Shown here one piece after another: positions 1 through 7,032 of a stretch of 10,713 nt of DNA. How positions within the stretch are numbered: the first letter of the stretch is position 1; every line of letters starts with the position of its first letter. The stretch spans positions 1 to 10,713 of the forward strand of contig DATFOK010000091.1 of NCBI GenBank assembly GCA_035265665.1, read 5' to 3'. The notes under the pieces were generated by a model. That model was not told the DNA's origin and did no database searches. It saw only the letters and a list, made by a program, of their open reading frames with translations. Source of the DNA: DASUPK01 sp035265665. Its GTDB lineage: Bacteria > Actinomycetota > Thermoleophilia > Solirubrobacterales > 70-9. Position numbers and translations under genes: made by a program.

Positions 1-1272
1 GGTCTCGGCCGGGAGGATCGCGTCGACGTCGCACGGGCGCTCGGCGTAATTGAAGTAGCCCCCCTCCGCGGCCCACGGCTTCATCGCATCCGCGAGCTTG
101 TCCAGCTGGCCCTCGATCGAATCCTTCATCGCCGGATCCATAAGCAGCCCGATCCCGAGCATCACGAACTCGCCATCGAGCTTGTCGAGCGCGCCGCCGC
201 CCTCGGCCGGCCGCGCCAGGGCGCCGCCGAGGTGGCGCAGCTCGGCGAGCAGAAGCGGTGAGTCCGACTCGGGGCCGCCGGCCTCGTAGAAGGCGTCGAT
301 CCCGTCGTCGGTGAGCTCGGCGAGCACCCCGTGGTGGCCAAGCCCTGGCACGGGAGGCTCCGGATCCATCGCGATGCGGGTCAGACCGGTCGCCGGGATC
401 TGGTCGAAGGTGTCCATGAGCGGCTCGCGGATCTTCCGCAACGGAGCGATCGCCGCCTCTCCCTCCTCCTTGCTGCCGATGCAGCAGGCCGCGATCTGAA
501 GGAACTTCTTGCCGCGGATCACTTCAGGGACGTCGGGACTCGGCGGCAGATTCATCATCCGGACGATGCTCGAGACCTCCTCCGGAACGCCGGCCGCCCA
601 GTCACGATAGACGTGCAGGGCGTCGCGGGTCAACTCAGCCGGGATGAGCAGTGAGCCCGCGTAGGCCTCCGCGACCGGGAGCAGCTCGAGATGAAGAGCG
701 GTGACGATCCCGTACCCGCCGCCCCCGCCGCGGAGCGCCCAGAAGAGCTCGGGGTCACTCCCTGCGTTCACGGTGCGAGGCTCGCCGTCGGCAGACACCA
801 GCTCGATCGCGTCGACCCGGTTGCAGGCCCAGCCATGCTTACGGCCCAGCCAGCTGAGCCCGCCACCCAGCGTGTAGCCGGCCACCCCGACCTTCGGCGA
901 GGTGCCAGGCATCGAGCACATCCCCTTCGAGATCGCGGCCTCGGCGACATTCTCGGCGAGCGCGCCGGCCTCGGCCCGCGCCTTCTCGCCCTCGATCTGG
1001 ACATCGCGCATGCGCTCGGTCTTGATCAGAATGATGCCGTCGAGCGGCCCGAGGGCCATCGCGCCGTGACCGGTGCCCTGGCCGGTCACCTTGAGGCCAT
1101 TCTCCCTGGCGAAGCCGATGACCTTGGCGACGTCATCCGCGCTCTCCACCAGGGCGACGGCCTCCGGCTGCTGGTCGGCCGCCAGGTTCCAAGCCTGACG
1201 CGCCTCGTCCCAGTCGGCGTCGTTCGACGTGGCGATCCGCCCGCGGATGGAGAACTCGGAGAAGTCGGCCAC
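1..1272 (-). CDS. FAD-linked oxidase, berberine-bridge (BBE) type, C-terminus cut by window edge
   Basis: This is an FAD-dependent oxidoreductase of the FAD_binding_4 plus BBE family, which oxidises small alcohols, sugars, amines or aromatic natural products. The frame is open from GTG at 1272 to base 1, giving 424 residues; the last few dozen lie outside the window. The FAD domain shows GTGHGAMALG around residues 66-75, where H69 fits the histidine that carries 8-alpha-linked FAD. GTSPKVGVAGYTLGGG follows at about 123-138, then VSADGE and ELFWALRGGGGGYG. The C-terminal BBE signature begins at GGYFNYAERP. In bicovalent BBE enzymes a Cys precedes the Pro of the second motif; here it is S125, so single covalent attachment through His is predicted. 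The GTG start is chosen because it precedes the conserved fold and no ATG lies nearby in frame. A TAGAGT box sits 8 nt upstream. It lies 54 nt downstream of the MFS gene on the same strand. The substrate cannot be told. Confidence 0.88.
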   Translation of the reverse strand, partial: MADFSEFSIRGRIATSNDADWDEARQAWNLAADQQPEAVALVESADDVAKVIGFARENGLKVTGQGTGHGAMALGPLDGIILIKTERMRDVQIEGEKARAEAGALAENVAEAAISKGMCSMPGTSPKVGVAGYTLGGGLSWLGRKHGWACNRVDAIELVSADGEPRTVNAGSDPELFWALRGGGGGYGIVTALHLELLPVAEAYAGSLLIPAELTRDALHVYRDWAAGVPEEVSSIVRMMNLPPSPDVPEVIRGKKFLQIAACCIGSKEEGEAAIAPLRKIREPLMDTFDQIPATGLTRIAMDPEPPVPGLGHHGVLAELTDDGIDAFYEAGGPESDSPLLLAELRHLGGALARPAEGGGALDKLDGEFVMLGIGLLMDPAMKDSIEGQLDKLADAMKPWAAEGGYFNYAERPCDVDAILPAET

Positions 1273-1280
1273 GGCGAGGG

Positions 1281-1286
1281 ACTCTA
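1281..1286 (-). promoter_or_regulatory. Candidate -10 box (TAGAGT) for the FAD oxidase
   Basis: TAGAGT matches the actinobacterial TAnnnT -10 pattern and ends 8 nt before the GTG start. No Shine-Dalgarno sequence is visible between them. It would allow a leaderless transcript from inside the 54-nt gap after the MFS gene. No -35 box was recognised, so this is tentative. Confidence 0.3.
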
Positions 1287-1326
1287 GCTCGGCGCGGCCG
1301 GACCGGACATCCGTAGTTTTCCGACG

Positions 1327-2565
1327 CTAGGCGGGCTCGAGTCGGGCGTCGGCCGGCATCTGGGCGACCCGATCGAACGCGACCCGGGCGAGCAGGCCAC
1401 CGACGATCGCGGCGATGCCGGCCATCACCAGCGCCGCACGTGGATCGATCGCCTGAGACAGCCAGCCCGAGAGCGGCCCGCCGATCGGCGTCGAGCCGAG
1501 GAACACGATCGAGTAGAGGGCCATCACCCGGCCGCGCATGCTTGGCTCGGAGGCGAGCTGGAGGGAGGAGTTGACGCTCGCAGCCAGGGTCACGGTTGCG
1601 GCGCCCAGCGGCACGAGGGCGGCGACCTCGAGCGCCAGCGTCGGCGCGCCGGCGGCGAGCAGCGAGAGGATCCCGAAGACGATCGCGGCGCCAACCAGGA
1701 GCATGGGGGTAACCGACTCGCGGGCACCGTTGATCAGCGCACCTACGATCGCGCCGAGGCCCATGGCGCCCACCAGCGCTGCGTAGGTCGAGGGCCCGCC
1801 ATGGAAGGTGAAGTCGGCGAGCAGCGGCAGAACGGCCTGGAAGTTGTAGCCGAGGGTCCCCACGATCGCCATCAGCCCCAGCGGGATCCAGAGCTCCGGA
1901 GTGCGGCGCACGTAGCGCAGGCCGGCGCGCACCGCGCCCGGCTCCCGCGTCGCCATCTCCGCGGGCCGGAGGAGCTCGGTGTCCATCCCGGCGAGCACCC
2001 AGATCATGAAGGCGAAGCTCGCGGCGTTGAGGGCGAAGCACGGCTCGACGCCGACCGTCGCGATCAGGACGCCGGCGAACGCCGGGCCGATCACGCGGGC
2101 TCCGTGGACGAGGACGCTGTTCAGGCTGACCGCGTTCACGACCCGCTCCGAGCCGACCATCTCCATCACGAAGGCCTGGCGCGTGGGGTAGTCGACCGAG
2201 TTGACGCAGCCTCGCATGAAGACGAGGGAGAACAGCATCCACGGCGCCAGCACGCCCTGCAGCGCAAGGGCGAGCATGGTGAGCGGCGCGATCATGTGAA
2301 GCGTCTGGGTGAGCAGGAGCAAGCGTCGCTTCGGCACCCGGTCGGCGATCAGGCCGCCCCAGGCGCCGAAGACCAGCATCGGCAGGAACTGCAGCGCGGT
2401 GGTCGCGCCGACAGCCACGCCGCTGCCGGTGAGCGAGAGGACCAGCCACATCTCGGCGATCATCTGCATCCAGTTGCCCGACAGCGAGACGAGCTGGCCG
2501 GTGAAGTAGCGACGGAAGTTGGGGATCGAGAGGCTCGCGAAGGAGCGTCCGAGCGCCTCGGTCAT
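1327..2565 (-). CDS. MFS efflux transporter (MFS_3 / EntS-like)
   Basis: This is a 412-residue major facilitator superfamily exporter of the MFS_3/DHA3 type (enterobactin-exporter-like), expected in the cytoplasmic membrane as a proton-driven drug or metabolite exporter. The N-terminus NFRRYFTGQLVSLSGNWMQ (about residues 16-34) is typical of this branch. The loop 2-3 motif GGLIADRVPKRRLLL (about 69-83) carries the conserved G, D and basic residues of MFS motif A. About twelve hydrophobic segments are spread over the length, and MRGRVMALYSIVF in the second half corresponds to the repeated motif. The ATG overlaps the MarR stop as ATGA, with GGAGGGG about 8 nt upstream inside the MarR gene. Translational coupling to the regulator is therefore likely. 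The FAD oxidase follows downstream. The substrate is unknown; a MarR-controlled exporter most often handles toxic aromatics or antibiotics. Confidence 0.92.
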   Translation of the reverse strand: MTEALGRSFASLSIPNFRRYFTGQLVSLSGNWMQMIAEMWLVLSLTGSGVAVGATTALQFLPMLVFGAWGGLIADRVPKRRLLLLTQTLHMIAPLTMLALALQGVLAPWMLFSLVFMRGCVNSVDYPTRQAFVMEMVGSERVVNAVSLNSVLVHGARVIGPAFAGVLIATVGVEPCFALNAASFAFMIWVLAGMDTELLRPAEMATREPGAVRAGLRYVRRTPELWIPLGLMAIVGTLGYNFQAVLPLLADFTFHGGPSTYAALVGAMGLGAIVGALINGARESVTPMLLVGAAIVFGILSLLAAGAPTLALEVAALVPLGAATVTLAASVNSSLQLASEPSMRGRVMALYSIVFLGSTPIGGPLSGWLSQAIDPRAALVMAGIAAIVGGLLARVAFDRVAQMPADARLEPA

Positions 2566-2996
2566 TCGAGCATCCCCTCCAGCAGCTCGGCCGCGCGCTC
2601 CAGGGTGCGGCGATCCTCGGCGTCGAGCTTGTCGAGTCGAGTGGCCAGATAGGCGGTCTTGCGCTCCCGGAGGCGGCGCAGCAGCGACCGCCCCTCAGCC
2701 GTGGCGGTGAGGATTGAGGCGCGGCCGTCCGCGGGATCCCTGACCCGCTCCACCAATCCCGCCTCCTCCAGGTGCCGAAGGATCCGGGTCGCGGTCGGTC
2801 GCTTGATGCGCTCGAGAGCGGCGAGCTCGCTCGGCGAGAGCGGGCCATGCCGCTCGATCGTTGCCAGCGCGGCCACCTGCGAGGGGCCGAGATCCGTCCC
2901 CGCCTCCTGGCGTAGACGGCGAGCCATCCGTGTGATCGCCCACCTGAGCCGCGGAGCGAGCTCCTCCCTGGTCTCTGTTTCTAAAGTAGTTCGCAT
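2562..2996 (-). CDS. MarR-family transcriptional regulator
   Basis: This is a 144-residue winged-helix dimeric repressor of the MarR family, close to the usual 140-150. The DNA-binding region runs from about 37 to 105. LGPSQVAALATIERHGPLS forms the first helices, and SELAALERIKRPTATRILRH covers the recognition helix. The wing is RDPADGRASILTATAEG, with the D-x-R pattern typical of the family. The C-terminal helix ends in ERAAELLEGMLE. It is the first gene of a minus-strand unit with an MFS exporter (4-nt overlap) and an FAD oxidase, so the usual model is repression of its own operon released by a small ligand. The ATG at 2996 has no recognisable Shine-Dalgarno sequence. A TAAGCT box 8 nt upstream suggests a leaderless transcript. 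The operator candidate at 2998-3007 lies immediately in front. Confidence 0.92.
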   Translation of the reverse strand: MRTTLETETREELAPRLRWAITRMARRLRQEAGTDLGPSQVAALATIERHGPLSPSELAALERIKRPTATRILRHLEEAGLVERVRDPADGRASILTATAEGRSLLRRLRERKTAYLATRLDKLDAEDRRTLERAAELLEGMLE

Positions 2997-2997
2997 C

Positions 2998-3007
2998 GCT
3001 AATTAGC
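2998..3007. promoter_or_regulatory. Perfect 10-bp palindrome at the MarR start, candidate autoregulatory operator
   Basis: GCTAATTAGC is a perfect palindrome one base upstream of the MarR ATG. On the minus strand it is preceded by a further GCTAA half-site (3007-3011). It lies in an AT-rich patch of an otherwise GC-rich window and overlaps the candidate -10 box. MarR proteins commonly bind such short AT-rich palindromes over their own promoters. Confidence 0.5.
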
Positions 3008-3010
3008 TTA
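3005..3010 (-). promoter_or_regulatory. Candidate -10 box (TAAGCT) for the MarR-MFS-oxidase unit
   Basis: TAAGCT fits TAnnnT and ends 8 nt before the MarR ATG, suitable for a leaderless or nearly leaderless transcript. It overlaps the palindrome at 2998-3007, so a bound repressor would block it. No convincing -35 box is seen in the GC-rich upstream DNA. Confidence 0.35.
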
Positions 3011-3032
3011 GCAAACCACCCAACGGCCCGCG

Positions 3033-3212
3033 GTGCGGGCGGAGGCGCCTCCCCGTTTGTCCAGGCCCAGACCGAAGGAGCTGAGACAATCGCGTCTGTG
3101 CGGCGCGACCTCCGACCGCCGCTGGCCGGACGAGAACCTCGACCAGCTCAAGTCGATTCCGGGGCCAGCCTTCCAGGTCGTGCAGAGCGCCGCTCCGATT
3201 CACGCTTGCTAG
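3033..3212 (+). pseudogene. Possible gene remnant or very small ORF (coding-like 3' half)
   Basis: The gap between MarR and the LivJ-like gene (3013-3230) has no recognisable gene. One plus-strand frame, open from GTG 3033 to TAG 3210-3212, is coding-like over its last 29 codons (3123-3209). About 24 of 29 third positions are G or C, while second positions are only about 45% G or C, the usual pattern of genes in such genomes. It reads WPDENLDQLKSIPGPAFQ and ends AAPIHAC. The 5' half has no such pattern and no ribosome binding site. I do not recognise the protein. It may be the tail of a lost gene or chance. The antisense frame in the same register (3003-3203) has a weaker pattern. Confidence 0.2.
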
Positions 3213-3230
3213 TGCTGCGGCCTGGTGTGG

Positions 3231-4550
3231 CTAACCGCCGCGGGCAGCGCTGACGAGCTGCGCCGGCGGGGTGATCGTCCGTGCGAGCACGAAGTTCTCG
3301 GCCGCCCGCTGAATGCTGACCGGGGCTGGGACCGGATCGCCGCTCGGCGTGATTGCGAAGTTGCCGATGATGCCGTCCTCGATCCGGGTCTTGAAGAGCT
3401 GGGCGATCGTGCCGCTGCGGGTCCGCCCCTCGCGAATCGCATCGATAAGAACCTCGGCCGCCTCGCCGGCGTAGGGCGCGAATACCTCGATCGGGTTGGC
3501 GGGGAGCTGTGCGCGCAGCTCCTTGACGAAGACGTCGCCCTGCCCGGTGAGCGAGCCCGGCACCTTGCCCGGGAGGCTCACGTACATCCCCTCCGAGTCG
3601 GGCCCGATGTTGTCGATCGTGGCCTGCTGGGCGAAGCCGTCGAAGGCGAACAGTTTGACGGCGCGGTCGTTGGGCCCGAGCGCGTCGACCTTGGCCTTGA
3701 CGATCTCCGCCCCGTTCTGCTCCAGAACCGCGGCCAGGACGACCGCGTCGGCGCCCGAGGACCTGAGCTTCTCCATCAGCGCCGCGTAGCTCTGAGCCTT
3801 CGGGTCGTAGTGCTCCATGCCGGCGACCTTCATGCCGAGCGCCCGAGCGGCGGCGGCGAAGGACTGACCCTGGTTCTCACTGGTCGGGTCGTCGGCGGCG
3901 ATCAGAACGATTGGCCTCTGGACCCCTGCCGCCTTCACGAAGGTGGCGAGACCCGCGCCCTGCACGGCGTCGTTGGGGATGACACGAACGTAGTTGCGCG
4001 TGCCGGAGGGGTAGTAGACGTCGGGCTCATCCGGCCCGCAGGTCCTGGCGGTCTCGGTCAGGCAGACGAGCGTGTTGCCGGGCGAGACCATCGGAATGCC
4101 CCCGCCCGGCGCCCTGTTGAGAATCGGGATCTCGATTGCGGCGCAACCGGAGTTGTAGGTGCCGATCACACCGATCACGTCGGGGTTTCGGGCGTAGGCC
4201 TCGGCGTTCGAGCGGCAGAGGCCCTCGTCCCACTCCCCGGTCGAGCCGATCGAGTCGTCGCACGCTTGGAACGCCAGCTGGATCCTCGAGCCCGCCTGCC
4301 AGCCTTTGCGGGCGATCTCCTGGACGATCGCGGCGTTCATCTGTCTCGAGCGCTCGGCAGAGTCGCCCTTCAGCGGCAGGTCCGAGACGATCAGCTTGGA
4401 GGCCTCCCCGCTGCCGGCGTACTGAACAGCGCCGCAGTCGGCCTCGACGGCCTGGATCTCACTGATGTCGCTGTCTTCGCCGCAGGCGGAGATCGCCAGC
4501 GCGGCGAGGAGAGCCGCGGCCCCCGAGGCGAGTGCGAGGCGCGGGCGCAC
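3231..4550 (-). CDS. LivJ-like ABC substrate-binding lipoprotein (type 1 periplasmic binding fold)
   Basis: This 439-residue extracytoplasmic solute receptor belongs to the branched-chain amino acid / amide binding family (peripla_BP_6, LivJ-like). The signal peptide at residues 1-22 ends in a lipobox I-S-A-C with C23 lipidated, so it is membrane-anchored on the outside. The ligand-binding part includes VIGVIGTYNSGCAAIEIP (about 125-142) and GIPMVSPGNT (151-160), the spots where the family contacts the amino acid head group. Six further cysteines (39, 97, 112, 135, 163, 171) could form disulfides. It starts at GTG 4550, 17 nt after the desaturase stop; TAGGGT lies 6 nt upstream and a G-rich GGGTGGGG could act as a weak ribosome site. 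No permease or ATPase gene is adjacent. The protein closely resembles the partial one at 10038-10712, including the C-terminal SAARGG versus TAARGG. The ligand may not be an amino acid. Confidence 0.9.
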   Translation of the reverse strand: MRPRLALASGAAALLAALAISACGEDSDISEIQAVEADCGAVQYAGSGEASKLIVSDLPLKGDSAERSRQMNAAIVQEIARKGWQAGSRIQLAFQACDDSIGSTGEWDEGLCRSNAEAYARNPDVIGVIGTYNSGCAAIEIPILNRAPGGGIPMVSPGNTLVCLTETARTCGPDEPDVYYPSGTRNYVRVIPNDAVQGAGLATFVKAAGVQRPIVLIAADDPTSENQGQSFAAAARALGMKVAGMEHYDPKAQSYAALMEKLRSSGADAVVLAAVLEQNGAEIVKAKVDALGPNDRAVKLFAFDGFAQQATIDNIGPDSEGMYVSLPGKVPGSLTGQGDVFVKELRAQLPANPIEVFAPYAGEAAEVLIDAIREGRTRSGTIAQLFKTRIEDGIIGNFAITPSGDPVPAPVSIQRAAENFVLARTITPPAQLVSAARGG

Positions 4551-4556
4551 GGCCCC

Positions 4557-4562
4557 ACCCTA
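4557..4562 (-). promoter_or_regulatory. Candidate -10 box (TAGGGT) for the LivJ-like gene
   Basis: TAGGGT ends 6 nt before the GTG start, just after the desaturase stop. The same 8-mer TAGGGTGG sits at the same distance from the GTG of the aldo/keto reductase (8317). It could instead work as a G-rich ribosome site; the two readings are not separable from sequence. Confidence 0.3.
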
Positions 4563-4567
4563 TGGAC

Positions 4568-5566
4568 TCAGGCGGCGGCCTTCGCTGCCTGGCGCTCGGG
4601 CGCGATCCGCACGACGTCCCAGGCGAGCCCGAGCTTCTCGAGACCCCAGATCACGGCGGCCGAGGGATCGAGCTGCCTGCGCTTCATCCCGTGCACGGCC
4701 GAGGTCGGGAAGGCGTGGTGTGAGTTGTGCCAGGCCTCGCCGAACGTCGGCAGCGCGAGCCAGGCCAGGTTGCGCGACTCGTCGGTCGTCTCGAAGTCCC
4801 GCTTGCCGAAGATGTGGCAGAGGGAGTTGATCGAGTAGGTGACATGATGCAGGACGAGGATCCGCACCGCGCCTCCCCAGAGCATGCCGCTCAGCCCCGC
4901 GAGGACCGTGCCGCCGATCGCGACTCCCAGCCCGAAGGGAATCGCCAACCCCACCGCCGCCCAGAGCACGAAGGTCCGGTCGATGAAGCGGACGACAGGG
5001 TCCTTGAGGAGGTCGGGGGCAAAGCGCTTCTTGTTGCCTCGCTGGGTGTGGATGAAGAGCCAGCCGATGTGGGCGTGGAAGAAGCCCTTGAACTGGGCCC
5101 AGACACCCTCACCGTGCCCGACGTGCGGGCTATGGGGGTCGCCTTCCTTGTCGGAGAAGGCGTGGTGCTTGCGGTGGTCGGCGACCCAGGAGATCACGGG
5201 CCCCTCGATCGCGGCGGAACCCAGGGCCCCGATCACCCCGCGGGTGATCGGCCCGGTCTTGAAGCTTCGATGGGTGAAGAGGCGATGGAAACCGACGGTG
5301 ATCCCAAGGCCGGTAGGGATATAGACGAGGGCGAAGACCACGAAGTCGCTCCAGTGCAACCAGCTACCCGCGACCTGCCAAGCGACGAAGCCGAGCATGA
5401 GAAAGGGGATGACCGTGAGCGCGCCGGTGATGATCCTGTCGCGGGTCTCGTGCTCGACAGGCTGAACCGCGTCCGCGAGGGGCCTGCCTCGCGACGGGGC
5501 GGGTGACTTCGCCGATGGCGGCGAGCCGGTGGTTGGAATTGAAGCTCCGGCGGCTGCGTCCGTCAT
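4568..5566 (-). CDS. Acyl-CoA / fatty acid delta-9-type desaturase
   Basis: This 332-residue integral-membrane di-iron desaturase introduces a cis double bond into saturated acyl chains (stearoyl-CoA/DesC-like, FA_desaturase). The three histidine boxes are intact: HRLFTH at 94-99, HRKHH at 131-135 and HNSHH at 280-284. The extra N-x-x-x-H ligand NSLCH at 247-251 is typical of acyl-CoA desaturases. Hydrophobic pairs at about 44-90 and 198-240 form the four-helix membrane part. A Pro/Ser-rich tail of about 35 residues precedes the domain. No cytochrome b5 domain is fused, so electrons must come from a reductase elsewhere. The ATG at 5566 is preceded by AAAGGAG at a good distance. It is transcribed away from the CFA-type methyltransferase across a 115-bp spacer holding repeat boxes; the LivJ-like gene follows after 17 nt. 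A role in membrane fluidity control is inferred. Confidence 0.95.
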   Translation of the reverse strand: MTDAAAGASIPTTGSPPSAKSPAPSRGRPLADAVQPVEHETRDRIITGALTVIPFLMLGFVAWQVAGSWLHWSDFVVFALVYIPTGLGITVGFHRLFTHRSFKTGPITRGVIGALGSAAIEGPVISWVADHRKHHAFSDKEGDPHSPHVGHGEGVWAQFKGFFHAHIGWLFIHTQRGNKKRFAPDLLKDPVVRFIDRTFVLWAAVGLAIPFGLGVAIGGTVLAGLSGMLWGGAVRILVLHHVTYSINSLCHIFGKRDFETTDESRNLAWLALPTFGEAWHNSHHAFPTSAVHGMKRRQLDPSAAVIWGLEKLGLAWDVVRIAPERQAAKAAA

Positions 5567-5605
5567 CTGGGCTCCTTTGTTGGTCCTTGTTGAAGGCGTT
5601 CCGGC

Positions 5606-5648
5606 GGTACCGTCACGACTTCAGTACCAGCGCCTGACGGTACCAGCG
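5606..5648. promoter_or_regulatory. Repeat cluster in divergent desaturase / CFA spacer, candidate shared operator
   Basis: GGTACCGTCA (5606-5615) and TGACGGTACC (5635-5644) form a perfect 10-bp inverted repeat with a 19-bp spacer. Inside and after it, GTACCAGCG occurs twice as a direct repeat (5624-5632 and 5640-5648). GTACC boxes therefore start at 5607, 5624 and 5640, spaced 17 and 16 bp. The cluster lies in the 5' region of the desaturase and upstream of the methyltransferase -10 candidate. Both genes modify acyl chains, so a lipid-responsive regulator (for example TetR-type) binding here is plausible. The regulator is not encoded in the window. Confidence 0.5.
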
Positions 5649-5669
5649 TTCCCCAAGTGATGGCTGAAA

Positions 5670-5675
5670 TAACCT
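5670..5675 (+). promoter_or_regulatory. Candidate -10 box (TAACCT) for the CFA-type methyltransferase
   Basis: TAACCT fits TAnnnT and ends 6 nt before the ATG at 5682. The six bases between (gaatcc) hold no Shine-Dalgarno sequence, which supports a leaderless mRNA. The repeat cluster ends 21 bp upstream, over the place a -35 box would occupy. Confidence 0.45.
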
Positions 5676-5681
5676 GAATCC

Positions 5682-6884
5682 ATGTCCACCGAGCCCCTCG
5701 TAAAGGAGATCGAGCGGGCCTTTCCGGAACGGCCGTTCACGATCGAGTTCTGGGATGGCTCGAGGGCTCCCTCGACGAATGGCGGGGGTCCGACCTTCAA
5801 GGCACGCTCGAAGGACGCGCTCGCCTACGCCGTCGCGGCCCCCGGGCAACTCGGTCTCGGCCGCGCCTACGTCGCCGGGGAGATCGAGATCGACGACATG
5901 GACGCCGTTATCGGGCTGCTCAACGACTGGCAGCCTCCGAGCGTCGGCGCTGCGACAAAGGCCCGGCTGATCGCCGCCGCTCTGCGGGCCGTGGGCGTGC
6001 GCCGCCCGCCGCCGGCGCCCAAGGCGGAGCTCCACCTGCGCGGCCGCAAGCACAGCACCGAGCGCGACAGGGAGGCCGTCCGCCACCACTACGACGTCGG
6101 CAACGAGTTCTTCTCCCTCTTCCTCGACGAGTCGATGACCTATTCCTGCGCGATCTTCTCGCGCGGTGCGACGACGCTCGAGGAGGCGCAGGAGACCAAG
6201 CTCGACCTGGTCTGTACCAAGCTCGGCCTGCAGGAGGGCGAGCGGGTGCTGGACGTGGGCTGCGGCTGGGGGAGCTTCGTGATGCATGCGGCCTCGCGCT
6301 ACGGGGTTGAGGCGGTGGGGATCACCCTCTCGGAGCCGCAGGCGGAGCTCGCTCGCCGCCGGGTCGAGGAGGCTGGACTTGGCGACCGGGTGGAGATCAG
6401 GGTCCAGGACTACCGGGAGCTCGCCGGGGAGAGCTTCGATGCGGCCGCCTCGATCGGAATGGTCGAGCACGTCGGCGAGGCGCAGATCGATCGCTACGCC
6501 GAGCAGCTCGCCTCGACGCTCCGGCCGGGCGGGCGCCTGCTCAATCACGGCATCTCGCGTCTGCGGCACGGCAGCGTCGAGGGTGGCCCGTTCTCGGAGC
6601 GCTACGTCTTCCCGGACGGCGAGACGCTGCATGTCTCGCGGGTGATCCTGGCGCTCGAGCGGGCGGGCTTCATCGCGCGGCACGTCGAGGAATTCGGCGC
6701 CGACTACGCCGAGACCTTGCGGCACTGGATCGCGAACCTCGACCGGAACCTGGAGCGAGCCGAGCAGCTCGCCGGGCCCGAGCGGCTGCGCGTCTGGCGG
6801 CTCTACCTGCGGGCGGCCCGCAACGGCTTCGAAATCGACTTCACCTCCGTGTACCAGGTCCTCTGCCGGTTCGGCGGCGGTTAG
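5682..6884 (+). CDS. Cyclopropane-fatty-acyl-phospholipid synthase-type methyltransferase
   Basis: This is a 400-residue SAM-dependent methyltransferase of the CFA / mycolic acid cyclopropane synthase family (CMAS), which adds a methylene or methyl group to the double bond of unsaturated acyl chains in membrane lipids. Residues 1-125 form the N-terminal lipid-binding part. HYDVGNEFFSLFLDESMTYS begins at about 136, with C156 matching the active-site Cys of the family. VLDVGCGWGSF at 189-199 is the SAM-binding loop. E262 and H263 (EHVG) and H289-x-I291 fit the bicarbonate site residues known in E. coli Cfa (E239, H266, I268). The C-terminal half contains RYVFPDGE and WRLYLRAAR, with Y375 a possible equivalent of the catalytic Tyr. 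Its substrate, unsaturated chains, is what the divergent desaturase makes. Whether the product is a cyclopropane, a methyl branch (as for 10-methyl stearate) or something else cannot be told. Confidence 0.93.
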   Translation: MSTEPLVKEIERAFPERPFTIEFWDGSRAPSTNGGGPTFKARSKDALAYAVAAPGQLGLGRAYVAGEIEIDDMDAVIGLLNDWQPPSVGAATKARLIAAALRAVGVRRPPPAPKAELHLRGRKHSTERDREAVRHHYDVGNEFFSLFLDESMTYSCAIFSRGATTLEEAQETKLDLVCTKLGLQEGERVLDVGCGWGSFVMHAASRYGVEAVGITLSEPQAELARRRVEEAGLGDRVEIRVQDYRELAGESFDAAASIGMVEHVGEAQIDRYAEQLASTLRPGGRLLNHGISRLRHGSVEGGPFSERYVFPDGETLHVSRVILALERAGFIARHVEEFGADYAETLRHWIANLDRNLERAEQLAGPERLRVWRLYLRAARNGFEIDFTSVYQVLCRFGGG

Positions 6885-6899
6885 CAGATTCGCGCGGAC

Positions 6900-6925
6900 A
6901 CGGGCTGCCGGCTCGCGCCCGTTTC
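6900..6925 (+). terminator. Weak hairpin after the CFA-type gene
   Basis: ACGGGC (6900-6905) pairs with GCCCGT (6917-6922), with an 11-nt loop, followed by TTCC. It starts 15 nt after the stop. The U-run is very short, so it is at best a weak intrinsic terminator. Confidence 0.35.
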
Positions 6926-6959
6926 CGTCCGGAACGCTGCTACCGTTGCTTTCCGTTAG

Positions 6960-6973
6960 GCCGGAGTACCGGC
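6960..6973 (+). promoter_or_regulatory. Small hairpin in the region upstream of the cold-shock gene
   Basis: GCCGG-AGTA-CCGGC is a perfect 5-bp stem in the 161-bp gap before the cold-shock ATG (6885-7045). CTCGCGTT is also repeated there (6990-6997 and 7013-7020). Cold-shock mRNAs often have long structured leaders, so these may lie in the 5' UTR. The promoter could not be placed, so this is tentative. Confidence 0.25.
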
Positions 6974-7032
6974 AAAGTTGTGCCTAGCGCTCGCGTTGTT
7001 GCAGATTGCTTCCTCGCGTTCGCAGCACACGT

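Noticed and set aside
691..1287. 198-codon plus-strand open frame
   Set aside because: It is antisense to the FAD oxidase domain with its GTGHGA and LGGG motifs.
1133..2848. 571-codon open frame on the minus strand across the MFS and MarR genes
   Set aside because: It is out of frame with two clear protein families and its product is an Arg/Ala/Gly-rich low-complexity sequence typical of GC-rich shadows.
3225..4838. 537-codon plus-strand open frame
   Set aside because: It is antisense to the LivJ-like gene and the desaturase 3' end; no motif, and the opposite strand has a lipobox and a conserved fold.
5613..6725. 370-codon minus-strand open frame
   Set aside because: It is antisense to the CFA-type gene, whose catalytic residues and SAM motif are intact; it also overruns the divergent spacer.
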